A program made the position numbers and the translations under genes. From the NCBI RefSeq assembly GCF_001316285.1, contig NZ_BBDO01000001.1, forward strand, positions 62,001 through 126,000: a stretch of DNA of 64,000 nucleotides. Reading direction: 5' to 3'. Below the pieces are notes generated by a model. That model was not told the origin of the DNA. It saw nothing but the letters and a program-made list of their open reading frames with translations, and searched no databases. Source of the stretch: Vulcanisaeta sp. JCM 16161 (GTDB lineage Archaea > Thermoproteota > Thermoprotei > Thermoproteales > Thermocladiaceae). Positions 8,605-18,516 of the stretch are shown here, piece after piece (positions within the stretch are counted from its first letter, which is position 1; every line of letters starts with the position of its first letter).

Positions 8605-11230
8605 TCACGAATAATTATCTATTATTGATGAACCCATTATACTCTCAAACTCTATCCCAAAGGCATCAAGAACCTGCTCCAACGACGTCCTTAAGTACTC
8701 AATGTACTTATTAGGATCTACCTCGTCAATCCTAGCCAATTGTATTGGCTTAACCCCCTCCTTACCCGTGGTCTTAACGTAAATTATTATATCGCCAGGT
8801 CTCACGTTATAACCAAGGTTCTTCAACTGCAATGCAGCCTTAACATGCTGTGGTGTGTTCTTTGTGTATGACTCAAGGGGCTTGGTTAATGCCGTCCTTA
8901 TTGCCAACTTATTGAGTGGTATCTCCTTCCTCTGCAACTTCCTGTAGTAGTCCCTAACCTTGTCCCTAACCTCCTCAATAACTTTACCGACATCCTCAAG
9001 TCCCTGGATATCCGAGAGAAGCCCCACGACTTCGTTAAACGCCTCCTTTGCGAAGTCAGGGGTATTCCTCTTCTTACCAACTAATCCCTTTATATCCAAC
9101 TCACCATTCTGTAGTATGCCAACGTAGTTCTTCTTCCTACCGCTCATGGCGACCAACTTATAGACCTTATCAAGCTCGATCTCTATACCAAACTCCTTAT
9201 CTACCCACTCAATCAATTCCCTGAGCCTATCCTCATCCGGATTCCATATGAATAGACTATCGGTATCGCCATAAATAGGCACTAACCCAAGTTCCAGCGC
9301 CTTCAACACTGTCTTGGATAATACGTACCTAGCCAGTGCCGTCGTTAACTCGGCGGCGGGTGGGCAATATAGCTGGAATACCTCGGCTCCCAATACGCCG
9401 TATGATGCATTAATGAAGACCTTAAGTGCGCTCTGTACTACGTTATAGTAGCTCCTCAATAACTCGCTCTGCGCGGTCTTGGCCAGCTTCTTATATACGT
9501 AGGCTCTCAAGTCCCTGAGCAGGCCGACTATTAATGCCGTTAGTCCTCTTCTATCATTACACACCCAATGGGGTAGTTCCGGTATTGGCTTATTGCCTTG
9601 CTCCTTCTCGCTTGGGCACTTAACGGTCTCATAGGATATGTTCCAACGCTTAATAACTGATGGGTACATGCTTGCGAAGTCGAGTACGTATACGTTCGGG
9701 AATATGCCGGGCATTGGTTCCAGGACTATGGCGCCTGCGTACTTCTTACCCTTAATAATAGCCTTAGTGGCTACGTCACCCTTAACCTTAACAATATCCT
9801 CCTTCTCAGGTATTAACCAACCCCTCCTCCTATGTTCGTAATACAGCATGTTCCTAATCCAAGCCGATATCTGGCTCCTGACCAGGTCATCTGGCGGTGT
9901 CTTGGATATCCTGGACATAAGTATTATTAGTCTCAGTACTAGGTTATTGTCGTAAGTCGTCAGGTAAAGCCCTAGGAATGCGTCCCTAAAGTTATAATTA
10001 ATTAACTCAACATAGCTCATCTGTGATACGGGCTTGTCTCTACTCAGCTTTGACATGCCTATTATTGCGTGGGCTATGGTGTCCAATGTCCTATCCATAC
10101 CCCTGTACTTACCGCCAAAGGCATAAACCTCGATAGCCTGATGTTGAAGAACTTATACAGGTCTAGGTGGATCCCAAGGGCTATGGATGCCTCATTCCTC
10201 CTCAGCGTTATTGGTATCTCCTCCTTCCTAAAACCAAGTTTCAAAGCCCTATGGTATATGTAGGGTAGGTCGAAATTATCACCATTAAATGTAATTAATA
10301 TTGGGTATTGCAGGATTATCGAGAATAATTCCTTAAGCATTTCATACTCACTATCGAAGAACTCCACCTCGACATCATCATACATGAGATTCTCAAGGTC
10401 CTCGGGCCTCAACTCCATACCTGGTCTCCTGAGAACCAGGACTTTCCTCAGCCATCACTACCTGCGAGCCCTATGGATATGATTTCGTAATTAGCCTCCT
10501 TAGGGTTTGGCACCCTATTTTCCTGCGGCGTAAATACCTCTATGTCGAGGGATAGCCTCTTAATGTTTGGCACAGGGGCTTGAAATAGAGGTATCCACCT
10601 CCTCGCCTCCTCAAGGAAGTCTCCGTCATTTGCGTATAGCTTATTTATGAATTCCTCAATCTCGGCAGGTACCTCAATGGGCACCTGCACCAGTTTTCCA
10701 TCCTCAACCCTATAGAACATGCCGGGTATGATTTCATTATCGTATATGTAGCATAGGTGATACCTTATCCTAGACTCCCATGTTTTTGGGAGTAACTCCC
10801 TTATTGAGTCGGCCTTGCTCCAATACTTAATGGGTCCTTGGCATTTATTTTTGTAAGTACCACCTTCCTATCACTTAATGGGTCATATTTCTCAACAGCC
10901 TCTATGTGACTGAAACCCGGGTGTAGGATCACCTTCGTGAACTTGGTGATTAGCTCCTCAGGCCTAACATTAGTCAGTAGGTAAGGTCTATGCCCAGTAT
11001 TGTCATACCAAAAATAAACCCTGTCATTAACAGGATCGTAAAGCTTAACGAGGGCCTTACCAGCCTCCCATCGTAAGTCACGGTCAGCACTATTGACGGT
11101 GGCGTGTTTTGAGGGGTCTCAGCCTTATGGATATTTCCTCCTCTTCCTCCTCCTCACGTTCCTCAAACTCCTCCTCTTCAAGCTCTTCTTCCTCTTCCTC
11201 ATCCTCCTCCCTATACTCCCTGCTTCTCAT
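8605..11230 (-). CDS. polB: family B DNA polymerase, crenarchaeal PolB1 type, with acidic N-terminal tail (several frameshifts)
   Basis: This is the replicative DNA polymerase with 3'-5' exonuclease. In order: an acidic tail in the first 32 residues, an N-terminal domain (YDPVNDRVYFWYDN), Exo I in LSLDIEVFTP, Exo II in LITFNGDNFDLPYI, motif A DFASMYPSVI, motif B KVFINASYGVLG, and motif C YGDTDSLFIW. The total span of about 875 codons fits crenarchaeal PolB1. The frame breaks at least five times (near 11108, 11060, 10825, 10440, 10090). Every catalytic motif survives and the gene is essential, so the breaks are most likely sequence errors. The acidic tail lies upstream of the family core and starts at ATG 11230. 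Confidence 0.93.
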
Positions 11231-11353
11231 TTCTCAGCAATATAGCTATAATAACTAACTTATTAAGCCGCTGCTCCACTGCCTTAGGTACTACGGCCTT
11301 CATACGTATTTGTGAGTAGAATTATTAAGTGGGGCATGTTGACTAATCGAGCA

Positions 11354-12108
11354 ATGGGCAGGTACCTAGCGATGTTGTTTGGCCCACGATACTCCTAGTC
11401 GCCATAGTGATCCCTGTATTCATTACCTATGAACCATACATATTAACGAACACGCACTATGACATTTCATCATCAATAATACAAACACTAAGTAATGCCG
11501 TGAGGAGCCCAATAAACGCCCTATCAACATACCTCCTCGGAGACCTTGCCCCATACCTATACGTAGTAATTGCGGTTTTACTAATTCTCAATAGACGGAG
11601 AATTCATGAATTACGTAATGAACTAGGTCTATCATGGAAACCCCTATTTGGTAGGTTGACGATACCGATAATCATCATATTAGCGCTTATATGGTTCCTC
11701 ATAAGTGGCTTAATACCGCTCATGTTTTTTTATACCCCAGGTTTCATTAACGAATATCCTTCTTATGACATACACGCTGTACCCAATAGCCATCAGTGAA
11801 GAAATGGTGTTTAGGGGGTTCATGCTTGGTAGATTATTACCTAGGAATGGCTCCGTCAATGTAATCACGCAATGCCTGCTGTGATGATAGACGCCATTTA
11901 CTTCACAATAGCGCACGTACCCGTTTACCTGGCGGTTTACGGCGTGAATAACCTGACCCCATTAATTTATACTCTTGGTTACATACTCGTTTATGGGGTA
12001 ATTTCAGGCCTTATATTCATATCGACAAGGAATGTAGTACCTGACATAATTATTCACTGGATTAATGATTATTTGTCTATAATTACCGTGATTTACCTAG
12101 CGCATTAA
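11354..12108 (+). CDS. CPBP-family intramembrane metalloprotease (frameshifted)
   Basis: CPBP (CAAX/Abi) proteases are polytopic membrane proteins with a catalytic Glu-Glu pair and His ligands. The diagnostic EExxxR motif appears as ISEEMVFRGF, followed by FTIAHVPVY and a last His in DIIIHWINDY. Hydrophobic segments include LYVVIAVLLIL and IPIIIILALIWFLI. Frameshifts lie near 11390, 11757 and 11872; with these repaired the length is about 250 residues. The ATG at 11354 is the first plausible start. The gene diverges from polB. Function could be prenyl-protein processing or peptide maturation; the substrate is unknown. Confidence 0.78.
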
Positions 12109-13489
12109 TAATGGTGCTACATAATGTATTGGAGATTTTGATTGCGGCCTCTTTATAATCCTCAAGATCTATTAATTCCTCCGGTTTAGAGGACATGGGT
12201 AGTGATTCTAAGGCTGCGAATGATACTCCTAGCCTGCCAATTCTTCTCCCGAAGTTCTTGAGCATTCGATTTTCATGAGGTCCGTCGTAGGCATTATTGA
12301 GTATTGCGAGGATTGGTTTCTTACCATATTTGATAAGTAAATCAATGTAGGACCCAAGTCTAAGTAATGCGCCCTCAACACCGTCGAGATTCGCAGAGGC
12401 AATCAGCACCACGTCAGTGTTTACATACCTTATGAAGTCCAGGGTTGATGAAAAGCCACGCCTATACCTCCTGGATGAACCGGTCAAGAGTCCCATGACG
12501 CCCTCAACCACCAATACGTCTAACCCAAGATTCCTGATGCCGCTTATTACCTTCCGCCAATTGACCCAACCAAGTGATCTACTTCCCCACCTCAGTCTTA
12601 TGCTCATCCAGGGCTTAAACGGCTTATTAAGGATGTAAAGGCTTGGATGCAGATCCCTAATATCGCCAGCTAATTTAGCAACACCTACGTAGTAACCAGC
12701 CCTATTAAGACAGTACGCCAATGCACTCGTTATCAGCGTCTTACCTTCGCCTGTCATGGTTGATGCGACGGTAATGATCCTAGTCACCCCAGGACCCTCC
12801 TCTCCCCTACTCACCCATTCATTCTCACGGTAACTCTCGTAGTAATTCTTAATTTCAGCCTCATTATTAATCCCAATTTCATGAAGTATATTCCTCATTA
12901 TTGGAGACCCTAACCCAAGTATCCCGTGAACCATCGTACCAAACACCCTATACTTCCGTGATACAACCAGCGTAGGTGCATTAATCTCCTCATTTCTATA
13001 ATTATACCTTGGTATACGCGATACCCCCACAACCTTAACGTCATCAGACAGTATGTTCATCCTGCCATACGTATGCGCCTGCCAACCAATTAATTCAGTG
13101 CCCACGAGATTTCTCGTTGCCCAGGTCTCGTCAATTACCCTAACCCTCACAGGCCCTGTAACGATTAGTGGCTCAAAAACTATGTCTAGAATGCCAAGCC
13201 CCCTGGAATAACCAGGTAATCCCTTAACGTTTAGGTTCACCGCCCTTGACAATAATTGAGCACCTGAGCAAACACCAACGACAAAACCACCCCTCTCAAC
13301 ATACTCCCAAACCTCCTTCTCAATCCAACCATAGCGTTGTAATACCTGGGACTCCACTAAGGTTCCAGGAGGTAGTATTAATAAGTCAAGATCCCTTATC
13401 ATGCCTGGCTCGCTAATGCGTACATTAAATGGTAACTCCTCGTAATAGGGCATTGCGCCCCTGACGTTTAATACACCAATCTTAATCAT
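12083..13489 (-). CDS. CobQ/CobB-like protein with glutaminase domain before the ATPase domain
   Basis: The intact 468-residue protein combines a class I glutamine amidotransferase domain (about 1-220) with a dethiobiotin-synthetase-like P-loop domain (about 235-468). The candidate nucleophile Cys is in GVCSGAQLLS and a conserved His in TMVHGILG. The P-loop is STMTGEGKTLITSAL, followed by VVEGVMGLL. CobQ, CobB and MurT/GatD-type amidases normally have the ATPase domain first, so the order here is swapped. By family it should amidate a carboxylate with glutamine-derived ammonia, but the substrate is not evident and no cobalamin genes are nearby. It is the last gene of a minus-strand set with the HAD and aconitase-X genes. 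Confidence 0.8.
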   Translation of the reverse strand: MIKIGVLNVRGAMPYYEELPFNVRISEPGMIRDLDLLILPPGTLVESQVLQRYGWIEKEVWEYVERGGFVVGVCSGAQLLSRAVNLNVKGLPGYSRGLGILDIVFEPLIVTGPVRVRVIDETWATRNLVGTELIGWQAHTYGRMNILSDDVKVVGVSRIPRYNYRNEEINAPTLVVSRKYRVFGTMVHGILGLGSPIMRNILHEIGINNEAEIKNYYESYRENEWVSRGEEGPGVTRIITVASTMTGEGKTLITSALAYCLNRAGYYVGVAKLAGDIRDLHPSLYILNKPFKPWMSIRLRWGSRSLGWVNWRKVISGIRNLGLDVLVVEGVMGLLTGSSRRYRRGFSSTLDFIRYVNTDVVLIASANLDGVEGALLRLGSYIDLLIKYGKKPILAILNNAYDGPHENRMLKNFGRRIGRLGVSFAALESLPMSSKPEELIDLEDYKEAAIKISNTLCSTIINALGKSR

Positions 13490-13510
13490 AATCAGTCACC
13501 ATATTAATAA

Positions 13511-13957
13511 CTACGAGAGTACCACTGCGTCAATACCGTTATTCACTAGTGCCGATACAGTGTCTGCATTATCATCGAAATGCACCAATATTTCATACCT
13601 TCTTAATAGGTTTTTAATCATCCATAACTTATAAACGTAGTCAGGTTCGGTATTATTGTCAGGTCTCATGAATAGCCCCTCAAACTCGCTTATCCCGAAA
13701 TTCCTTAATTGATTCATCGTGCATTCCCTCATGGATTCCCTCCTGCCAGTGACAATTATTATGCCAAAACCCCTACTCCTTAATAACTTAAGGAGATCTA
13801 TATTCCTAGGCTTGGGTCTGTCCATAAATAGCTTATTGCAGTCGAGGAAGCAATCCCAATCAACTCCACCATCATACTTAAGGCATAGTCTCAATCTATT
13901 TTCTGAGTTAACCAAGACTCCGTCTATGTCGAAGGATACGTACTTAATATTAACCAC
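13511..13957 (-). CDS. HAD-superfamily phosphatase
   Basis: The 148-residue protein begins with FDIDGVLVN, the DxDGx(V/T) nucleophile motif I. Motif II is IIIVTGRRES, and the acidic motif is VHFDDNADTV. The small cap-less size resembles archaeal HAD phosphatases of unknown substrate. The GTG start lies 3 bases after the stop of the aconitase-X gene, so the two are probably co-transcribed. A role in the same pathway is possible but not shown. Confidence 0.8.
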   Translation of the reverse strand: MVNIKYVSFDIDGVLVNSENRLRLCLKYDGGVDWDCFLDCNKLFMDRPKPRNIDLLKLLRSRGFGIIIVTGRRESMRECTMNQLRNFGISEFEGLFMRPDNNTEPDYVYKLWMIKNLLRRYEILVHFDDNADTVSALVNNGIDAVVLS

Positions 13958-13960
13958 CCA

Positions 13961-15153
13961 CTACTCATTGAATGCCATATCTAGGCATTCAATGCCGTTA
14001 CAACTTATATAGTTAATGCCCACCATCTTAGGTAAGTAATACATTTGCTTAACGGATTCGGTGGCGACTGTATTAACCCCAACACTCTTGAGAAACGGTG
14101 ATACGACAGGGCACGTGGTCAATACCAGGTGTATATTGGAGTCCCTAAGCATATTAATAATGCTTTGATTTAATGAATTAATTACAAAGGGTGTCGTAGC
14201 TATGTAAATGGGCTTCTTAGCTCTTTTAAATCCCCTGCCCCTTACGTAATTAATGACCGTCATTATCTCATCAACGCCATAATGAGGGCACCCAAGAAAT
14301 ACCGCGTCAAAATCCTGCCCCTTAACCCCCGTATTCCTAATTATGTCGTTTATATCTATGTCAATCTCCTCCGGCTTGTCTATCATCGAGAAATACTCCC
14401 TATAATTTGGTGTTAATCCATCAATAACCATGAACGCGTGGGGTGAGTATGTTGCATAACTAGCCAGTAATTGCTTAATTACCGCATTTCCATTAAACCT
14501 AGCCACCAAGTATGGCTTACCGTCACCAACCTCCTCGGCAATCTTCCTCCCCAGGAGCCCCGCGATTAATGGGTTATTAATTACCTGCCTCCATTAATTC
14601 TAACTACGTGCGTCGGTACCCTGCCATTAAGCGTGTAAAGCCCGTACCTAGGAACCCTACCAACCAACGCTGATAAGACTACGAAGGGCCCTGGTAACTT
14701 CTCGGTCCATGCATCATGAACGGCATTTATATAAGCGACGGCATTTGACTCAGCCCACGCATGGTAAGTCCTCGGTCTAATTCGTAAATACTCATATGGG
14801 GTACACGTGAGCCATAGACTGGCGCCCATACTCCTCAACGCATTTATTATTCTCCATTGCCTACTGATGAATTCCCTATCCATCCCCCAATCATTGAGTA
14901 CATCAATGCCCACGGGATTGACCGTGGTAAACACGCGAAACTTGACATTAGACTTGGCCAGATCCTCTAGGTATTCAAGGCCAGGATCGCCTATTGTTAG
15001 GTAGGAGGCGCCAGCGATATGCGCGGTCTCTATCTCAATTAGCTTATCGGCCTTTAATACATCGCCAACCCTAACTATTACTTGCATTGCCCTTGCTATG
15101 GCATCCCCATAATCGCCACGAAGCATGGCCTCTTCATACCTATTAAGGTACAT
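13961..15153 (-). CDS. aconitase X / phosphomevalonate dehydratase large subunit (one frameshift)
   Basis: In the archaeal mevalonate pathway this Fe-S enzyme dehydrates 5-phosphomevalonate to trans-anhydromevalonate 5-phosphate. The N-terminal half shows family blocks ETAHIAGASYLTIGDPGLEY, VNPVGID, TCTPYEYLRI and HAWAESNAVAY. The C-terminal half has FDAVFLGCPHYG and cysteines in TTCPVVS. Together they give about 397 residues, the family length. The frame breaks near 14583; the sequence between reads INNPLIAGLLGRKIAEEVGD when shifted. The small (swivel) subunit is not adjacent in this window. Family assignment is strong; the substrate is inferred from characterised archaeal members. Confidence 0.85.
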
Positions 15154-15219
15154 TCGGCACCTTGGTATTTGCGGAGAAAATAAATCTTATTAAATTAATT
15201 ATGTTACACGAACTCGGTA

Positions 15220-15984
15220 ATGCCCAATAATAAAATTGACCTATTTAGGAATGTATCGGCATTATTTACTGATTATGATGGGACGATAGCGCCAATAAAC
15301 GTTGCTAGAAGCCTGAGTAAGCCTCCGGAACCCATTTATGAGAAATTGAATGAAATAGGCAAGTACATACCAATAGCCGTGGTAAGCACGAAGGACTGCG
15401 ACTTCTTAATACCGAGGACAGGCTTTGCCAGGGCATGGTCATGCACAAACGGCCTTGAGATAAGGGTCGGCGGTAATCGCCATATACATGAGGATTTACC
15501 CAAGTGGCAGGATAGATTTATGTACCTAATCAGCACCATAAAGAGCATTGATGAATTCAGGGATGTATATCTGGAGATTAAGCATGTTGGTGATTTAATC
15601 GGTGGATTAGGGATTGACTGGAGAACTAGGGGTTCAATAAATGCGGAGGCTTTAAATCGTATTATTAAGATTGCTTACGAATTAGGGTTTAAGGTCATTA
15701 GATATAGGGGTCATCCATTCATAGACGTATACCCAGGTATTCAGGTTGATAAGGGCTATGCGGTTATGAGACTCAGGGAGCTTATGGGCGTAAAGGGACC
15801 GATAATGTACATGGGCGATTCAGAGAATGACATCCCCGCAATGAGGGTTGTCGAGTATCCCATTGGTATTAGGCATAGGTATAATGAGGGTCTTGACCTA
15901 CCGGTGTTACTATGGGTTGATGAAAATGAACTACCCACATTCCTGGAGAACCTACTATCAATTTTAAAGTCCAAGGTTCATTAA
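15220..15984 (+). CDS. HAD-superfamily IIB phosphatase, sugar-phosphatase-like
   Basis: The intact 254-residue protein has motif I LFTDYDGTIAP (nucleophile Asp), motif II AVVSTKDC, a Lys in the region QVDKGYAVM and motif IV MYMGDSENDIPAM. The DYDGT(I/L)AP form and the VDKG...GDSENDxPAM pattern are typical of Cof/trehalose-phosphatase-like HAD-IIB enzymes that hydrolyse sugar phosphates. It is divergent from the aconitase-X gene with a 66-base gap. The exact sugar (trehalose, mannosylglycerate or other) cannot be decided, and no synthase gene is adjacent. Confidence 0.8.
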   Translation: MPNNKIDLFRNVSALFTDYDGTIAPINVARSLSKPPEPIYEKLNEIGKYIPIAVVSTKDCDFLIPRTGFARAWSCTNGLEIRVGGNRHIHEDLPKWQDRFMYLISTIKSIDEFRDVYLEIKHVGDLIGGLGIDWRTRGSINAEALNRIIKIAYELGFKVIRYRGHPFIDVYPGIQVDKGYAVMRLRELMGVKGPIMYMGDSENDIPAMRVVEYPIGIRHRYNEGLDLPVLLWVDENELPTFLENLLSILKSKVH

Positions 15985-16155
15985 CTTTCGCAGCCTAATC
16001 AACCGGCTCAATCGCCGTAACTTAACCTCATAGTTAATGCTCACTTTTAAATCAATTCTAAGAGAGTTAATGACCCTAGACTCGGTAATACTCTCTACAT
16101 TCATAGGCTTCTTGAGTGCGTGATTAGATGTAATAAAAACCTTTCTCTATAGTAA

Positions 16156-17422
16156 TCAATAAACCCATAGAAATGGTTTAGGCATATAGAGTGCAAGGCC
16201 CTCGAGACCCACCCTCTCGCTGGGTTTCATCAAATGCCTATACTCACTAGCCCTTGGATTTGCCAAGAACCACCTATTCCTTGGTGTGATGATCCTTGGT
16301 AATTTACCCTGAAAACCGCACCGCTTACACCTCAATAGGCCTGACCTACCCATGGACTCCATGGGCCCGCCGCACATGGGACACCTTGGTTCCTCACCTC
16401 AACATACCTATCGTGAAGAACCCTAATCCCCTCAACATAGAGACTAAGATCACCATTCGGCTTAACACCACCCCACACCTGGGCGAGGCATCCATCGCAA
16501 TTCATCAATTCCCTAGAAATCCCCAAGTGCCTATATGCCAATGCCTTTCTACCGTTATCTAACGTAATGAGTGCATGACCTTTATCATCAAATGCCACAT
16601 TCGTAATAACACCCGTGATGTCGGCATTCCTATACGGTATGAACTCACCCACATGCGATCTATGTTCCTCAGTTCCCTGGTTCGTTAAGTAGATAATCCA
16701 GCCAATGGCATTGTACTTATTGGCCAGGTAATTGCCCATGGTAAGTACGTGATGAGGTGAGTCACCTCTAATGCCAAAAAGTACTGGATCAGGGCCGTGA
16801 GGCTCAATAAGCACCTGATCATTATACAGGTTTAGAAATGTGAACGGCCTTGTTGCCTCGTCCCAAGCCTTCACATCGTTAATATCGATGGCTGGTCTCT
16901 CCTCATCCTCAGGTCTGTACGCAATGAATTCATACGTGGCGTCAACAGGTACAAAGCCTAAAGATGCCAATGCCCCAATGACGCCCCTACCACCCACGAG
17001 TCTGGCATTGACTTTATCGGCAACCCTATGTGCGAGGTCTAGCGTAACCACATCCCTAACACTCTTTCTATAAAACCAAATTAGCCTCTCGTTAATATTC
17101 AATAAATCATTCACCACCATATACGCAATTCCAGGGCTTGTCTTACCAACCTCTTAACCATTTGATCAATTAATGAATACATTAACTCAACATAATTCAC
17201 TGCATCACTCTCGGACTCAATTCGAATTATTATTGATAGGGATGCATTACCCCTTGTCTTAAACGGTACGTAGGGGTTCAACCTCGTTAAACGTGGTAAT
17301 CCAACAATATTATTAGTTAATCCGTCCTTAATTAGGTATTTTACGAATAAGTACATGACGTACGTAGTGCAACCACCACCCTCCCAATCAGTATCATCAA
17401 TGCCAATCATTAAATACGGCAT
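16156..17422 (-). CDS. tiaS: tRNA(Ile2) 2-agmatinylcytidine synthetase TiaS (frameshifted)
   Basis: TiaS attaches agmatine to C34 of tRNA-Ile(CAU) so that it reads AUA. The N-terminal MIGIDDTDWEGGGCTTYV is the conserved TiaS start. The middle carries GIRGDSPHHVLTM and an OB-like segment DITGVITNVAFDD, and the C-terminal zinc ribbon has CPMCGG and CKRCGF. The span gives about 422 residues, as in the family. Frameshifts lie near 17112 and 16375. It is divergent from pcn. Confidence is high because the order and spacing of all parts match the family. Confidence 0.93.
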
Positions 17423-17505
17423 TTATGCAGTAAAGCCTATGGGAATAATATAATTCCTTCCTCATAACGGCCTGTCAAAATTATCTTAATTTGGGCGATG
17501 AAAGC

Positions 17506-17515
17506 CTTTTAAATT
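17506..17515 (+). promoter_or_regulatory. box A promoter of the PCNA gene
   Basis: CTTTTAAATT lies 26-35 bases upstream of the ATG at 17541, the standard position for a leaderless archaeal gene. Confidence 0.65.
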
Positions 17516-17540
17516 AAATTACAATTAGTATCAATCAATT

Positions 17541-18482
17541 ATGGTTGAGAGCGAGGAGCCTGAGAAGGAGGAACGCGAGGAGGGCGAGGAAGAGGAGACC
17601 GAAGGCGTTGAGTCGGAGGAAACCGCTGAAGAGACTACGGAGGAAGCAGAGGAGACTGGTGGGGGCGAGGAGGGTGTTGAGGAGGGTGAAGGTGGTGTTG
17701 TTGAGACTGAGGAGTATTACAGGATAATGTTCCCGAAGGGTAAGGAGTTTAGGTACGTATTCACTGCCTTAGCCAATCTGCTCCAGGAGTCAAATCTCGT
17801 GATTGATTCTGAGGGCATTAAGATGAAGTCAATAGACCCAAGTAAGGTTTCCCTGGTAATACTGAACATACCCGGTTCAAGCCTTGAGGAGTACACGGTG
17901 ACGAAGGAATTGAAGGTTGGGATAAGCTTTGACCTTGTTAAGAAGATCTTGAAGAGGGTTAAGGCTAGGGAGAAGGTTGAGCTTGGTGTTGATACTGCCA
18001 AGAATAGGTTCTTCATAACGATATACACAAAGAAAGGTAGGGAGGGAGGCTTTTACAGGAAGTTTGGTCTTCCAATAATTAATATAGCCGAGGAGGAGGT
18101 CCCCGAGCCTAAGCTTGAGTATCCGGTCAGGATTAGGATGGATATGGACGTGTTCGTCGACGTACTAAGCGCGGCAAGTGAGGTCTCCGACTCCGTTAAA
18201 TTCATGGCTAAGGAAGACTCCTTCTCCATATTAGCCGAGGGCGAGGGTGGTAAAGCAATTGAAACAACGTACTCCAGCAGTGATGAGGTTTTCTATGAGT
18301 ATTCCGTGCAGGGCTCTCATGATTCTACATACTCCGTTGAATTGCTGCTCGATTTCATAAAACCAATGAAGCAGATCAGCGAGACCGTGACAATAGAGTT
18401 CGATAATAATAAGCCGTTAAAATTAACTATGGACTTCGCGATAGGGTCTATTCAATTCTACTTAGCTCCCAGGGTAGCGTAA
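17541..18482 (+). CDS. pcn: PCNA sliding clamp with long glutamate-rich N-terminal extension
   Basis: PCNA forms a trimeric ring that tethers polymerase, ligase and nucleases to DNA. From about residue 59 the sequence is a normal archaeal PCNA: YRIMFPKGKEFRYVF, IKMKSIDPSKVSLV, an interdomain region around EEEVPEPKLEYPVR, and a C-terminal IGSIQFYLAPRVA. The first 58 residues contain 30 glutamates plus Gly, Thr and Val and have no counterpart in the canonical fold of about 245 residues. The reading frame is continuous from the ATG, which has a box A at the right distance, so the tail appears genuine. A shadow Arg-rich frame overlaps it because of GAG codons. Whether this copy makes homo- or heterotrimers is unknown. 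Confidence 0.95.
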   Translation: MVESEEPEKEEREEGEEEETEGVESEETAEETTEEAEETGGGEEGVEEGEGGVVETEEYYRIMFPKGKEFRYVFTALANLLQESNLVIDSEGIKMKSIDPSKVSLVILNIPGSSLEEYTVTKELKVGISFDLVKKILKRVKAREKVELGVDTAKNRFFITIYTKKGREGGFYRKFGLPIINIAEEEVPEPKLEYPVRIRMDMDVFVDVLSAASEVSDSVKFMAKEDSFSILAEGEGGKAIETTYSSSDEVFYEYSVQGSHDSTYSVELLLDFIKPMKQISETVTIEFDNNKPLKLTMDFAIGSIQFYLAPRVA

Positions 18483-18516
18483 CTTGCCTTAAAAATCGAA
18501 ATATTTACCTTAACTG

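Noticed and set aside
8605..11230. PolB as a pseudogene or as separate split polymerase genes
   Set aside because: All exonuclease and polymerase motifs are present in order; breaks fall at arbitrary places and can be repaired by small indels.
17545..17727. Arg-rich frame inside the PCNA acidic tail
   Set aside because: It is the +1 reading of GAG/GAA codons (giving AGG/AGA), so it is a composition shadow.
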